64,000 nucleotides of DNA from Haloplanus sp. HW8-1 (GTDB lineage Archaea > Halobacteriota > Halobacteria > Halobacteriales > Haloferacaceae): assembly GCF_023703795.1 (NCBI RefSeq), contig NZ_CP098518.1, positions 3,038,001 to 3,102,000 of the forward strand, given 5' to 3'. This document shows, piece by piece, positions 38,046 to 46,186 of this stretch. The notes beneath the pieces were generated by a model. The model was not told the DNA's origin. It saw only the letters and a list, made by a program, of their open reading frames with translations, and ran no database searches. The stretch's first letter is position 1, and each line of letters begins with the position of its first letter. The translations under genes were made by a program, and so were the position numbers.

Positions 38046-39836
38046 ATGAACACGCTGCTGTGGGTGCTCGTCGGCGTTCTCGTCTACTCTCTCGTCGCGA
38101 AGGCGCTCCAGATTCGGGGCTTCCTCCCGGACGCGATCAGGCTACAGGGCCCGATCGCCACGATCCACACCCGTCGCGGCCGCGCCCTCCTCACCCGCCT
38201 CGCCCGACCCAAACGCTTCTGGCGGGCGTACAGCAACCTCGGCGTCGGCGTCGCCCTCGTCATCATGGCTGGGATGTTCCTCCTCTTGCTCTTCCAGGCG
38301 ATGACCATCCTCCGGAATCCGCCGCCGCCGTCGGCGGTCAACCAGCCACAGAACTTCCTCGTCGTCCCCGGGGTCAACGATTTCCTCCCCCTCGCGGTCG
38401 CGCCGGAGATCGTCTTCGGCCTACTGCTCGGCCTCGTCGTCCACGAGGGGGGCCACGGCCTGCTCTGCCGGGTCGAGGACATCGACATCGAGTCGATGGG
38501 CGTCGTGTTCCTGGCGCTCATCCCCGTCGGCGCCTTCGTCGAACCGGACGAGGAGAGTCAGCGCGAGGCCGACCGCGGCGGCCGCACCCGGATGTTCGCG
38601 GCCGGCGTCACCAACAACTTCGTACTGACCGCCGTCGCCTTCGCCCTCCTCTTCGGTCCCGTCATCGGTGCCGTCGGCATCGCTCCCGGCGTCGCGGTCG
38701 ACGGCGCCTACGAGGGGTCGCCGGCCGCCACTGCGGGCATCGCCAACGGCGACCGCATCACCGCCGTCGCGGGGACCGCCGTCGAGACGGACGGCGACAT
38801 GGACGACGCCCTCCTCGCCGCCGAAAATCGGACCGTCTCGGTCGAACTGAACGGCGAGCGGACCGTCAGGGTCGAGCGCTCGCTGGTCGTCGTCGGGAGC
38901 GTCGCGGGCAACCCCGCCAACGTCTCCGTCGAGAGCGGGAGCGATCCCATTCGAGTGACGGCCGTCAACGGCACGCCCGTCAACACCCGTGGGGAGTTCC
39001 GCGCGGCGACGGTCGACCGCGAGTTCGCCCGCATCGAGACGACCGCCGGCGACGCCGTCGTGCCCGTGGGGGCGTACGTCACCCGCGTCGCTCCGAACGG
39101 TCCGCTGGCGAACGCCAGCGCGCCGACCAACGCCAGCCTGATCGTCACCGGCATCGACGGCGAGCGCGTCACCTCCTCGGACTCCCTGGCGCGCGTCCTC
39201 GACGAGTACGACGAGGGTGCCCGCGTCCCCGTCCGTGCCTACGTCGACGGCGAGTTCGAGACGTACGACGTACGACTCGGCGAGAACCCACGCGACGGCC
39301 GTGGCTTCCTCGGCGTCGACATCTTCCCCGGCACGAGCGGCCTGCTCGTCACCGACTTCGGCGTCCGGAGCTATCCGGCCGGCACCTACCTCGAACTCCT
39401 CGGCGGCGACGGTGGGTCGAGCGCGGCGGCGTCGTTCCCGGGACTGACCGACTCGCCGCTCAGTCTCGTCTACGTCGCGCTCGTCCTGCCGCTCGCCTCC
39501 GTCGTCCTCGGGATACCCAACTTCCCCGGCTTCACCCCGTCGGTGACGAACTTCTATGTCGTCCAGGGACCGCTCGCCCCGCTCGGTGACGGGGTGTTCA
39601 TCCTCGCGAACACCCTCTTCTGGGCCGCCTGGGTCAACCTCCAACTCGGGCTGTTCAACTGCATCCCCGGCTATCCGCTCGACGGCGGGCGCATCCTCCG
39701 GATGTGCGCCGAGGCGGTGGTGTCGCGGCTCCCCGTCGGCGACCCCGAACGCCTCGTCCGCACCGTCACCACCGGCGTCGGGCTGACGATGCTCGCGTCG
39801 CTGATCCTGATGATCTTCGGGCCGCAGCTACTCTGA
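38046..39836 (+). CDS. Site-2-protease family membrane metalloprotease (M50) with PDZ domains
   Basis: 596 aa. The zinc motif H-E-G-G-H lies in a membrane helix near residue 135, and the second site motif P-L-D-G-G near residue 548 supplies the Asp ligand. Between them are two PDZ-like regions (~220-320 and ~330-425) with G-S-P-A-A-T-A-G-I and a long extracytoplasmic insert. About six to seven membrane helices in total. It should cleave membrane-anchored regulators or signal-peptide remnants within the lipid bilayer. The hairpin repeat begins about 20 bases past its stop. Confidence 0.92.
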   Translation: MNTLLWVLVGVLVYSLVAKALQIRGFLPDAIRLQGPIATIHTRRGRALLTRLARPKRFWRAYSNLGVGVALVIMAGMFLLLLFQAMTILRNPPPPSAVNQPQNFLVVPGVNDFLPLAVAPEIVFGLLLGLVVHEGGHGLLCRVEDIDIESMGVVFLALIPVGAFVEPDEESQREADRGGRTRMFAAGVTNNFVLTAVAFALLFGPVIGAVGIAPGVAVDGAYEGSPAATAGIANGDRITAVAGTAVETDGDMDDALLAAENRTVSVELNGERTVRVERSLVVVGSVAGNPANVSVESGSDPIRVTAVNGTPVNTRGEFRAATVDREFARIETTAGDAVVPVGAYVTRVAPNGPLANASAPTNASLIVTGIDGERVTSSDSLARVLDEYDEGARVPVRAYVDGEFETYDVRLGENPRDGRGFLGVDIFPGTSGLLVTDFGVRSYPAGTYLELLGGDGGSSAAASFPGLTDSPLSLVYVALVLPLASVVLGIPNFPGFTPSVTNFYVVQGPLAPLGDGVFILANTLFWAAWVNLQLGLFNCIPGYPLDGGRILRMCAEAVVSRLPVGDPERLVRTVTTGVGLTMLASLILMIFGPQLL

Positions 39837-39854
39837 CCGACCTTTTGCTGCGCT

Positions 39855-40031
39855 CCGACCTTTTGCTGCGCTCGTTCGTTCGCTTCGCTCACTCGCTGGC
39901 AAAAGCTCGACCACCGCCAGAAATCGAAGATTTCTGGCTGTTCAGCCAGAACGCTCTGCGTTCTGGCGACAAAAGCCTTCGAGCCTCCCTCCGGTCGGCT
40001 CTCGGCCCGCTCGCTCACTTCGTTCGCTCGC
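39855..40031 (+). repeat. Hairpin repeat, copy A
   Basis: 177-bp element almost identical, in reverse orientation, to 45767-45947. It carries two perfect hairpins with 9-bp arms: 39917-39937 (CCAGAAATC-GAA-GATTTCTGG) and 39946-39966 (CCAGAACGC-TCT-GCGTTCTGG). The pair is embraced by CGCCAG...CTGGCG, so it can also fold as one larger structure. The ends carry CTCACTTCGTTCG-type motifs. The first ~13 bases of the element are also duplicated immediately upstream. It holds no ORF with coding character. It lies between the site-2 protease and pitA. Confidence 0.9.
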
Positions 40032-40061
40032 GGTCGACAGCCCTCCCCACAGCTCCCCACA

Positions 40062-40180
40062 GCGACGGCCCCGCCACCGCGACGGCCCCGCCACCGCGAC
40101 GGCCCCGCCACCGCGACGGCCCCGCCACCGCGACGGCCCCGCCACCGCGACGGCCCCGCCACCGCGACCGCCCCGCCCTG
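40062..40180 (+). repeat. 17-bp tandem repeat (minisatellite)
   Basis: Six perfect head-to-tail copies of GCGACGGCCCCGCCACC (40062-40163) and a seventh degenerate unit (40164-40180). The unit length is not a multiple of three and no gene covers it. It begins about 30 bases after hairpin repeat A and ends 71 bases before pitA, so it sits in the pitA upstream region. Copy number could vary by slippage. Confidence 0.93.
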
Positions 40181-40251
40181 CGCCCGTTCCGGTTCCCACC
40201 GACTGACGCCGACACGCAACTCCCATACTCCCCCGGTCCTAACCTCCCTCC

Positions 40252-41745
40252 ATGCGAGAGCCTCCCCAGACGGACGAAGGCTGGTACGCACTGCACGACT
40301 TCCGTCGCCTCGACTGGGCGGCGTGGCGTGACGCCCCCCAGCGGGAGCAAGAGCGGGCGATCGAGGAGGGCGTGGAGCATCTCCAGCACCACGAGGCCGT
40401 CGCCGACGCCGAGGACGGCGCCTCCGCCGTCTTCTCGATGGTGGGTCACAAGGCCGACCTGCTGATCGTCCACCTGCGGCCGACGCTCGATGCCCTCTCG
40501 ACGGCCGAGCGACGCTTCGACCGAACGGCCCTCGGTGCCTTCACCGAGCAGTCCACCTCCTACGTCTCCGTCACCGAGGTGAGCGGCTACGTCTCCGACG
40601 ACTACTTCGCGGAGGACGAGACGGAGGTCGACGCCGGACTGAAGCGGTACATCGAGGGGAAACTCGAACCCGAGATTCCCGAGGACCAGTACGTCAGTTT
40701 CTACCCGATGAGCCGCAAGCGGGGCGAACAGGACAACTGGTACGACCTTCCCTTCGAGCGCCGCCGGGAGATGATGGAAGAGCACGGCGAACACGGCCGC
40801 GAGTTCGGTGGTCGGGTGAAACAGATCGTCGCCTCCTCGGTCGGCCTCGACGACTGGGAGTGGGGCGTCACCCTCTTCTCCGAGGATCCCACGGATCTGA
40901 AGGATATCGTCTACGAGATGCGCTACGACGAGGCGAGCGCCCGCTACAGCGAGTTCGGTCCCTTCTACGTCGGCCGGCGTTTCCCGCCCGAGGACCTGCC
41001 CGCGTTCCTCGCGGGCGAGACGGTTCCGGCCGACGAGGCCGACGACGCTCACGGCCACGCTCACGGCGAGGATGGTGGACACCACGACGACGGCGACGGG
41101 CACCACGACGGCGACGCGGAGCACACCCGCGGCGACGGCGACGCCGACGCCGAGGACGACGCCGACGATATCCGCGGCGAACTCGAAGATCTGGACATCT
41201 ACGCCGGCAAACCCCACGGCGAGGACGTGTACGCGACGGTGCTCTACTCCGAGGCCGACGCCGACGAACTGTTCGAGGAGGTCGACGGTCTGCGGTCGAA
41301 CTTCGACCACTACGACACGCACGTCAAGACCGCGGTGTACGACGCCCTCGACCGGGACCGGCGGGCGGTCGTGAGCATCTGGGACACCGCGAGCGCGGCC
41401 GACACCGCCGCGGGCTTCCTCTCGGAGCTTCCCGACGTCGTCAGCCGGGCGGGCGAGGAGTCCGGCTTCGGCACCATGGGGATGTTCTATACGGTCAAGT
41501 CCGAACACCGCGAGGACTTCGTCGAGAAGTTCGAGACGGTCGGCGGCCTGCTCGCCGACATGGAGGGCCACGGCGAGACGGACCTGATGATCAACCTCGA
41601 AGACGAGAACGACATGTTCATCGCCAGCCAGTGGCGGTCGAAAGAGGACGCGATGGGCTTTTTCCGCTCCGACGAGTTCGCGGACACAGTCTCGTGGGGA
41701 CGCGACGTGCTCGCTGACCGCCCCCGACACGTCTTCCTCGCGTAG
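40252..41745 (+). CDS. pitA: PitA-type chlorite-dismutase-like heme protein fused to ABM domain
   Basis: 497 aa. Residues ~1-265 form a chlorite-dismutase/HemQ-like domain: W-Y-A-L-H-D-F-R near the start, Y-P-M-S-R-K-R, and E-H-G-E-H-G-R-E-F with the proximal heme His. A linker (~266-305) is extremely rich in His and Asp. Residues ~315-497 carry antibiotic-biosynthesis-monooxygenase-like (ABM) sequence, ending in SQWRSKEDAMGFF. This fusion is known as PitA in haloarchaea. HemQ relatives decarboxylate coproheme to heme; that or peroxide-related chemistry is likely. Preceded by the 17-bp repeat. Confidence 0.9.
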   Translation: MREPPQTDEGWYALHDFRRLDWAAWRDAPQREQERAIEEGVEHLQHHEAVADAEDGASAVFSMVGHKADLLIVHLRPTLDALSTAERRFDRTALGAFTEQSTSYVSVTEVSGYVSDDYFAEDETEVDAGLKRYIEGKLEPEIPEDQYVSFYPMSRKRGEQDNWYDLPFERRREMMEEHGEHGREFGGRVKQIVASSVGLDDWEWGVTLFSEDPTDLKDIVYEMRYDEASARYSEFGPFYVGRRFPPEDLPAFLAGETVPADEADDAHGHAHGEDGGHHDDGDGHHDGDAEHTRGDGDADAEDDADDIRGELEDLDIYAGKPHGEDVYATVLYSEADADELFEEVDGLRSNFDHYDTHVKTAVYDALDRDRRAVVSIWDTASAADTAAGFLSELPDVVSRAGEESGFGTMGMFYTVKSEHREDFVEKFETVGGLLADMEGHGETDLMINLEDENDMFIASQWRSKEDAMGFFRSDEFADTVSWGRDVLADRPRHVFLA

Positions 41746-41822
41746 ACGGTTCCGCCGCGCAGATTCCCGGCGGATACGCACACCCGAACCCCTTTGGGTA
41801 CCCCCGACTTACCACGCCTGCA

Positions 41823-42716
41823 ATGACGAAGCGCCACGTCTCGCTGCCCGTCGAGGCCGACGCCGGGGTCAGGGAGTTCATCGACCACGTCGACGAGCGC
41901 TTAGCCTCCGACGAGGACACCTGCCGAGTCGTACAGGACGTGTTGATCGACCTGTTCGGGGACCGCGAGGCGTACGAGCGGTGGCAGGACGGCGGCGACG
42001 TGTCGCCGGCCGAACGCGTCCGTCTCCAGGGGTACGACCCCTGTAACGCCACGCTCGAAAGCGAGTACTACGCCGAGAAAGACGAGGACCGCTTCGAGGA
42101 GTCGAAGTATCTCCAGTGGCTTTGGCGACAGTTCGACGCCACGCCGATGGCCGACAACGTGGAGTTCGCGCTGCGCTTCCGGTCGATGCTCGCCGATCAC
42201 CTCTTCGCGGAGTGTGGTGACGACTGCCGGTTTTTCAAGGGCATCACCTTCACCTACGGGCACAACATCTCGGTCGGCGACAACGTGGTCGTCCACGACG
42301 ACGTCCACCTCGACGACCGGGGGAAGTTGACGATCGGCGACCGCGTCTCCATCTCCGACGGCGTCCACATCTACAGCCACGACCACGACATCGTCGACCA
42401 GACCGAGGTGCGAAACTACCACACCGTCATCGAGGACGACGCTCGCGTCACCTACGACGCGATGGTGCGTGCGGGCTGTCGGATCGGCGAGAACGCCGTC
42501 GTCGGCGCCCGGGCGGTCGTCCAGGGTGACGTCCCCGACCACCACGTCGCCGTCGGGATGCCGGCCAAGAGCGTCCGCGTCAAACCCGGCTGGGAGGACC
42601 GCGCCGCCCCCCTCGACGTCGGCGGTGAGAACCGACAGGAGTCGCGCCGCATCGAGTACGACCTCCCCGACGACCTCGACGTATTCGACGAGTTCCAGCG
42701 GGACCCCTCGACGTAG
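41823..42716 (+). CDS. Left-handed beta-helix acyltransferase-like protein
   Basis: 297 aa. An N-terminal helical part of about 120 residues is followed by hexapeptide-repeat coils (I-S-V-G-D-N-V-V-V-H, L-T-I-G-D-R-V-S-I-S, R-I-G-E-N-A-V-V-G-A) and the closing G-M-P-A-K-S motif of bacterial maltose/galactoside acetyltransferases. The H-I-Y-S-H-D-H-D region supplies the expected catalytic histidine. It transfers acetyl or another acyl group from CoA to an unknown acceptor. It lies 77 bp after pitA. Confidence 0.85.
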   Translation: MTKRHVSLPVEADAGVREFIDHVDERLASDEDTCRVVQDVLIDLFGDREAYERWQDGGDVSPAERVRLQGYDPCNATLESEYYAEKDEDRFEESKYLQWLWRQFDATPMADNVEFALRFRSMLADHLFAECGDDCRFFKGITFTYGHNISVGDNVVVHDDVHLDDRGKLTIGDRVSISDGVHIYSHDHDIVDQTEVRNYHTVIEDDARVTYDAMVRAGCRIGENAVVGARAVVQGDVPDHHVAVGMPAKSVRVKPGWEDRAAPLDVGGENRQESRRIEYDLPDDLDVFDEFQRDPST

Positions 42717-42746
42717 GCTTTTACCAGTCGAGCCCCCAGTGCGGAC

Positions 42747-43868
42747 ATGGACCGACGACGCTACCTGGCGACCCTCGGTGCCGCGGCGGCGCTCGGCGGG
42801 TGTGCTGGCCGGCCCCGCGACGGAGGCGCGGACGGAGCGGACGGAGTTTCTCCCACCGTCACGGACGGCGACACGCCGACCCCCGCCTCGGGTGACGGCG
42901 TCGCCGTCGAACCCCTCGCCACCGACCTGTCGGTGCCTTGGGGCGCCGCCTCCCGCGACGGCGACCTCTATCTCACCGAACGACCGGGGCGGATCGTCCG
43001 CCTCGCAGACGGGGCGATCGAACCGGTCGTCGAAGACGTCCCCGTGGCGGCCGTCGGCGAGGGCGGCCTCCTCGGTCTGGCCTTCCACCCGGAGGCACCG
43101 TACGCCTACACCCACCAGACGTACGAACCCGACGGGGGCGGGACGGCGAACCGACTGGTGCGACACGACCTGGACGACGACTGGGCCCCGGAGCCCCTGA
43201 TCGAGGGGATTCCGGGCGCACACATCCACGATGGCGGGCGACTCCTGGTTCACGACGACGCGCTCTACGTGACCTGCGGCGACGCCGCGACCGGCGCACA
43301 CGGGCAGGACCGCGACGTCCTCGCGGGATCCGTCCTCCGGGTCACCCCCGACGGCGACCCCCACCCCGACAACCCCTTCGACTCCCCGGTGTTCAGTTAC
43401 GGCCACCGCAACCCCCAGGGGCTCACCGTCCGCGACGGCGCGGTGTACAGCACCGAACACGGCCCCTCGGTCGGCGACGAGATCAACGTCCTTCGGGCAG
43501 GGAAGAACTACGGCTGGCCCGAGGTGACGGGAGCGAGCGACGACGGCCGCTTCGCCGACCCCGTGACGAGTTACTCGCCGACGATCGCTCCCGCGAGCGC
43601 GGCCGTCTACGACGGACCGATAGAGGCGTGGCAGGGCGATTTCTTCTTCGGGACGCTCGCGGGCGAACACCTCCATCGCGTCCGATTCGACGGTGACGAG
43701 GCTCCCGGTGTCGCGGCCGAGGAACGGCTGTTCGACGGCGAGTTCGGGCGGGTCAGAACGGTCTTCACCGGACCGGACGGTCACCTCCACCTCACGACCA
43801 GCAACCGGGACGGTCGGGGGGATCCCGTCGCGGCCGACGACCGCGTGCTTCGGGTCGTCCCCGCCTAA
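42747..43868 (+). CDS. PQQ-dependent sugar dehydrogenase-like lipoprotein (GSDH family)
   Basis: 373 aa. Residues 1-20 are a Tat-type lipoprotein signal: R-R-R-Y-L-A-T-L-G then lipobox L-G-G-C at ~18-21. The mature part is a six-bladed beta-propeller of the glucose/sorbosone dehydrogenase family, with LATDLSVPWGAA, GGLLGLAFHP and F-S-Y-G-H-R-N-P-Q-G-L. It probably oxidises aldose sugars at the outer membrane face with PQQ. A TATA-like CTTTTAC at 42718-42724 is 23-29 nt upstream of the ATG. The next gene begins at the base after its stop. Confidence 0.9.
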   Translation: MDRRRYLATLGAAAALGGCAGRPRDGGADGADGVSPTVTDGDTPTPASGDGVAVEPLATDLSVPWGAASRDGDLYLTERPGRIVRLADGAIEPVVEDVPVAAVGEGGLLGLAFHPEAPYAYTHQTYEPDGGGTANRLVRHDLDDDWAPEPLIEGIPGAHIHDGGRLLVHDDALYVTCGDAATGAHGQDRDVLAGSVLRVTPDGDPHPDNPFDSPVFSYGHRNPQGLTVRDGAVYSTEHGPSVGDEINVLRAGKNYGWPEVTGASDDGRFADPVTSYSPTIAPASAAVYDGPIEAWQGDFFFGTLAGEHLHRVRFDGDEAPGVAAEERLFDGEFGRVRTVFTGPDGHLHLTTSNRDGRGDPVAADDRVLRVVPA

Positions 43869-44576
43869 ATGGCCCGAGCCGTCGCCGTCAACGTCGGCGC
43901 CAACGCCACGCTTCCGGGGTTTCGGGGGCCGATCCTCCCCGACCGGCGGTTCGCCTACGTCCCCATCCCGGAACGGGAGCCGACGGCCGATCCGGTGCCA
44001 ACGTACGCCGACCTCGACGTCCCGTTCGACGTGGACGTCTCGGCCGTCGCCGACCGCCGCGTCCATCTCGATCCCGAGTTTTCAGGACTGTACGGCTCGA
44101 CCGCCTACACCTACGGCGACGAACACGGCGTGAAGGCCGGGCCACTCTCGGCGCTCGATCCGGGCGACTCCCTCTTTTTTTACGCGACGCTCTCGCTTCG
44201 CGGCGACCCCGCGGACGCGCCGGCCCTCCCGCCGGAGTGGGGTGCCTACCTGATCGGCGAGTTCCGCGTCGATCGGGCGATCACCGGCGCGGCGTATCAG
44301 GAGTTGCCGCCCGCCGAGCGCGAGCGGTTCGCGAGCAACGCCCACGTCAAGCGCGCCGCGTTCGACGCGAAGGTGCTCGTGGCCGGGAGCGAGGACTCCC
44401 GGCTGTTCGAGCGGGCGGTGCCGCTGAGTTCCCCCGAGCAGGGTGCGACGGCCGGCCCCCTCGTGACCGACCTCTCGGCCGACTCCGGGAAGGGACCGTG
44501 GTGGCGGCGCGTCCTCCGATACGACGCCGACGCCACCGAGCGACTCCGGGCCGCCGTCGACGACGCCCAGCCGTGA
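43869..44576 (+). CDS. Nmad3-like protein (putative nucleotide-modification-associated)
   Basis: 235 aa. It starts MARAVAVNVGANA-TLPGFRG and has H-L-D-P-E-F, K-A-G-P-L and F-F-Y-A-T-L-S-L motifs that I associate with Nmad3, a domain proposed from gene neighbourhoods to act in nucleotide modification. That role is untested. Its ATG follows the stop of the sugar dehydrogenase gene with no spacing (TAAATG), so the two are probably cotranscribed, an odd pairing. Convergent with the M48-like gene, ending one base before that gene's stop. Confidence 0.7.
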   Translation: MARAVAVNVGANATLPGFRGPILPDRRFAYVPIPEREPTADPVPTYADLDVPFDVDVSAVADRRVHLDPEFSGLYGSTAYTYGDEHGVKAGPLSALDPGDSLFFYATLSLRGDPADAPALPPEWGAYLIGEFRVDRAITGAAYQELPPAERERFASNAHVKRAAFDAKVLVAGSEDSRLFERAVPLSSPEQGATAGPLVTDLSADSGKGPWWRRVLRYDADATERLRAAVDDAQP

Positions 44577-45683
44577 CTACCGCCCGCGGAGGCGGTCGAT
44601 CCGGTCGCCGAGAGCGACGTTCACCGAGAGCGGATTCGGCACGCGCCGGCGGGTCGGCGCCAGCGCGTGGACCGCGGCGTAGCGTTCGAGGGCGTCCGCG
44701 ACCGCGTCCGCGCCGACCCGGTCCGCGGCGTCGTCGTCGGCCGCCCGGACGGCCCACCGACAGCATCGGAAGCCGACGAGGAGCGCGACGAACGCCGCGC
44801 CGAGTAACACCCACCGTGGCCCCCGCCCGGCGACCGACGCGACGAGGGGGACGGCGGCAGCGACGACACTCACCCCACGCAGGAGGTCGACGCGGCCCTC
44901 GATCCGCCCCGCCTGTACCGCCAGCAGCGCCGCGGCCGTCCCGTCGTCGAAGCGATCCAGGAACGTGCTCGTGACGAACAGCCGCCGGTAGCCCGGCGGC
45001 CCACGGACGTGGACCGTCGCCGTCTCCTCGTCGCCGGTGTCGAGCACCAGCGTGTCCCGCACGTCGAGTCCCGCCCGCTCGCGGAGCGCGTCGAGGCGGT
45101 CGCGGGTCGCGCCCGTCGGCGTCGTCGTCGAGCGCACCGCGGCGACGATCCAGGGCGCCCCGCCGAACAGCACCGCGACGGCGAGGACGAGGACGCCCGC
45201 CAGTCCCAGCGGCGACGCGATGTTCGTGAGGTGGAGCGGACCGAGGGCGAGGGCGACGACGGCGCTCACGCCGACGACGTAGCGGCCCATCCGGGCCAGC
45301 GCCCACCCGGTCGACAGGTCGATGCCGCGGGCCGCCCGCACGCCGCGGATCGTCGGCGCGTACGCCGCCAGTCCGACCAGGCCGCCCCCGAGGAGTCCCG
45401 CGAAGTCGGCGAGGACGGCCGCGGCGACGCCCTCGGTCCCGCCGAGGACGGCCGCCGCCACCGCGTCGCCCAGGCTCAGGAGCGCGAGCACGCCGTACGC
45501 GAGCAGCGCGAACGGGAGCAGGACGCCGACGTAGAGGAGTCGGTACTTGCCGACGGGGTTCGAGAGACGGCGAGCGACGGCGCTGCCGGCGGCACCGACG
45601 ACGACCCCGAGGACGACGAGGACGGCGAGGATGGCCAGCGGCGGCGCGAGTGCGGGTGTCGACTGGAGGGCGACGGCGAACAC
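44577..45683 (-). CDS. M48-like membrane protein lacking the HExxH zinc motif
   Basis: 368 aa from a GTG (MFAVALQSTP). Four to five N-terminal membrane helices (~15-205) are followed by a soluble part that follows the M48 (HtpX-like) pattern: RLFVTSTFLDRFDDGTAAAL then L-A-V-Q-A-G-R-I-E-G-R, where active enzymes have H-E-x-x-H. The helix is present but both histidines are gone, so it should be proteolytically dead. Two further membrane helices and a basic C-terminus follow. The frame runs upstream through the hairpin repeat, but that part is repeat sequence, not protein. Confidence 0.75.
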   Translation of the reverse strand: MFAVALQSTPALAPPLAILAVLVVLGVVVGAAGSAVARRLSNPVGKYRLLYVGVLLPFALLAYGVLALLSLGDAVAAAVLGGTEGVAAAVLADFAGLLGGGLVGLAAYAPTIRGVRAARGIDLSTGWALARMGRYVVGVSAVVALALGPLHLTNIASPLGLAGVLVLAVAVLFGGAPWIVAAVRSTTTPTGATRDRLDALRERAGLDVRDTLVLDTGDEETATVHVRGPPGYRRLFVTSTFLDRFDDGTAAALLAVQAGRIEGRVDLLRGVSVVAAAVPLVASVAGRGPRWVLLGAAFVALLVGFRCCRWAVRAADDDAADRVGADAVADALERYAAVHALAPTRRRVPNPLSVNVALGDRIDRLRGR

Positions 45684-45766
45684 GGGCGCCGGTGGGTCGC
45701 GACGACACAAAAATCGTGGCGCCGGGGTTCCGGGCGTGTGACCCGGCGGTGTCGAGTGCGGGTCCT

Positions 45767-45947
45767 GCGAGCGAACGGAGTGAGCGAGCAGGTCGAGAGC
45801 CGACCGAAGGGAGGCTCGAAGGCTTTTGTCGCCAGAACGCAGAGCGTTCTGGCTGAACAGCCAGAAATCTTCGATTTCTGGCGGTGGTCGAGCTTTTGCC
45901 AGCGAGTGAGTGAGCGCAGCGAACGAACGAGCGCAGCAGAAGGTCGG
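45767..45947 (-). repeat. Hairpin repeat, copy B (inverted relative to A)
   Basis: 181-bp reverse-complement copy of 39855-40031. It differs by a 4-bp insertion (CACT duplicated) and a few substitutions. The ~97-bp core from the GGCAAAAGCTC block through both hairpins appears identical. Hairpins lie at 45832-45852 and 45861-45881. It fills the gap between the M48-like gene and tRNA-Gly, with further CGAACGAAGTGAG motifs continuing to 46023. Confidence 0.9.
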
Positions 45948-46005
45948 AGAATGCGCCATCCGGGAGTCCCGCGAGCGAACGAAGTGAGCGAGTGGAACTA
46001 CGGGC

Positions 46006-46030
46006 GGCGCACGAACGAAGTGAGTGCGCC
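46006..46030. repeat. Inverted repeat overlapping the tRNA-Gly 3' end
   Basis: GGCGCAC (46006-46012) and its complement GTGCGCC (46024-46030) flank GAACGAAGTGA. The right arm is the 3' acceptor strand and trailing base of tRNA-Gly. The spacer is the same CGAACGAAGTGA motif found at the ends of the hairpin repeats. It can act as the tRNA 3' trailer hairpin or is the edge of the repeat family. Confidence 0.6.
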
Positions 46031-46095
46031 GTCCGGGAATTGAACCCGGGCTAGTGGCTTGGGAAGCCACTGTCCTACCACTGGACCAACGGCGC
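46025..46095 (-). tRNA. tRNA-Gly(CCC)
   Basis: 71-nt cloverleaf. Acceptor GCGCCGT/ACGGCGC, D-arm TGGTCCAGTGGTAGGACA, anticodon stem GTGGC/GCCAC with loop TTCCCAA (anticodon CCC), T-arm CCGGG-TTCAATT-CCCGG, discriminator A. CCA is not encoded, no intron. It reads the rarer GGG glycine codons. Hairpin repeat B begins about 80 bases past its 3' end. Confidence 0.97.
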
Positions 46096-46186
46096 TCGCA
46101 TCACGACGTCTCTCGGCGGCCCACTTCAACGTAGCGTTTCGGGGAACGAACGCTTATACTGGCTCGCGCCGTAGTTACGGGGTGAT

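Noticed and set aside
40062-40180. Possible CRISPR array
   Set aside because: The 17-bp units are directly adjacent with no spacers and no cas genes are present.
45684-46070. N-terminal extension of the M48-like gene through the repeat
   Set aside because: The extra sequence is a translation of hairpin repeat B and part of tRNA-Gly, so it is not protein.
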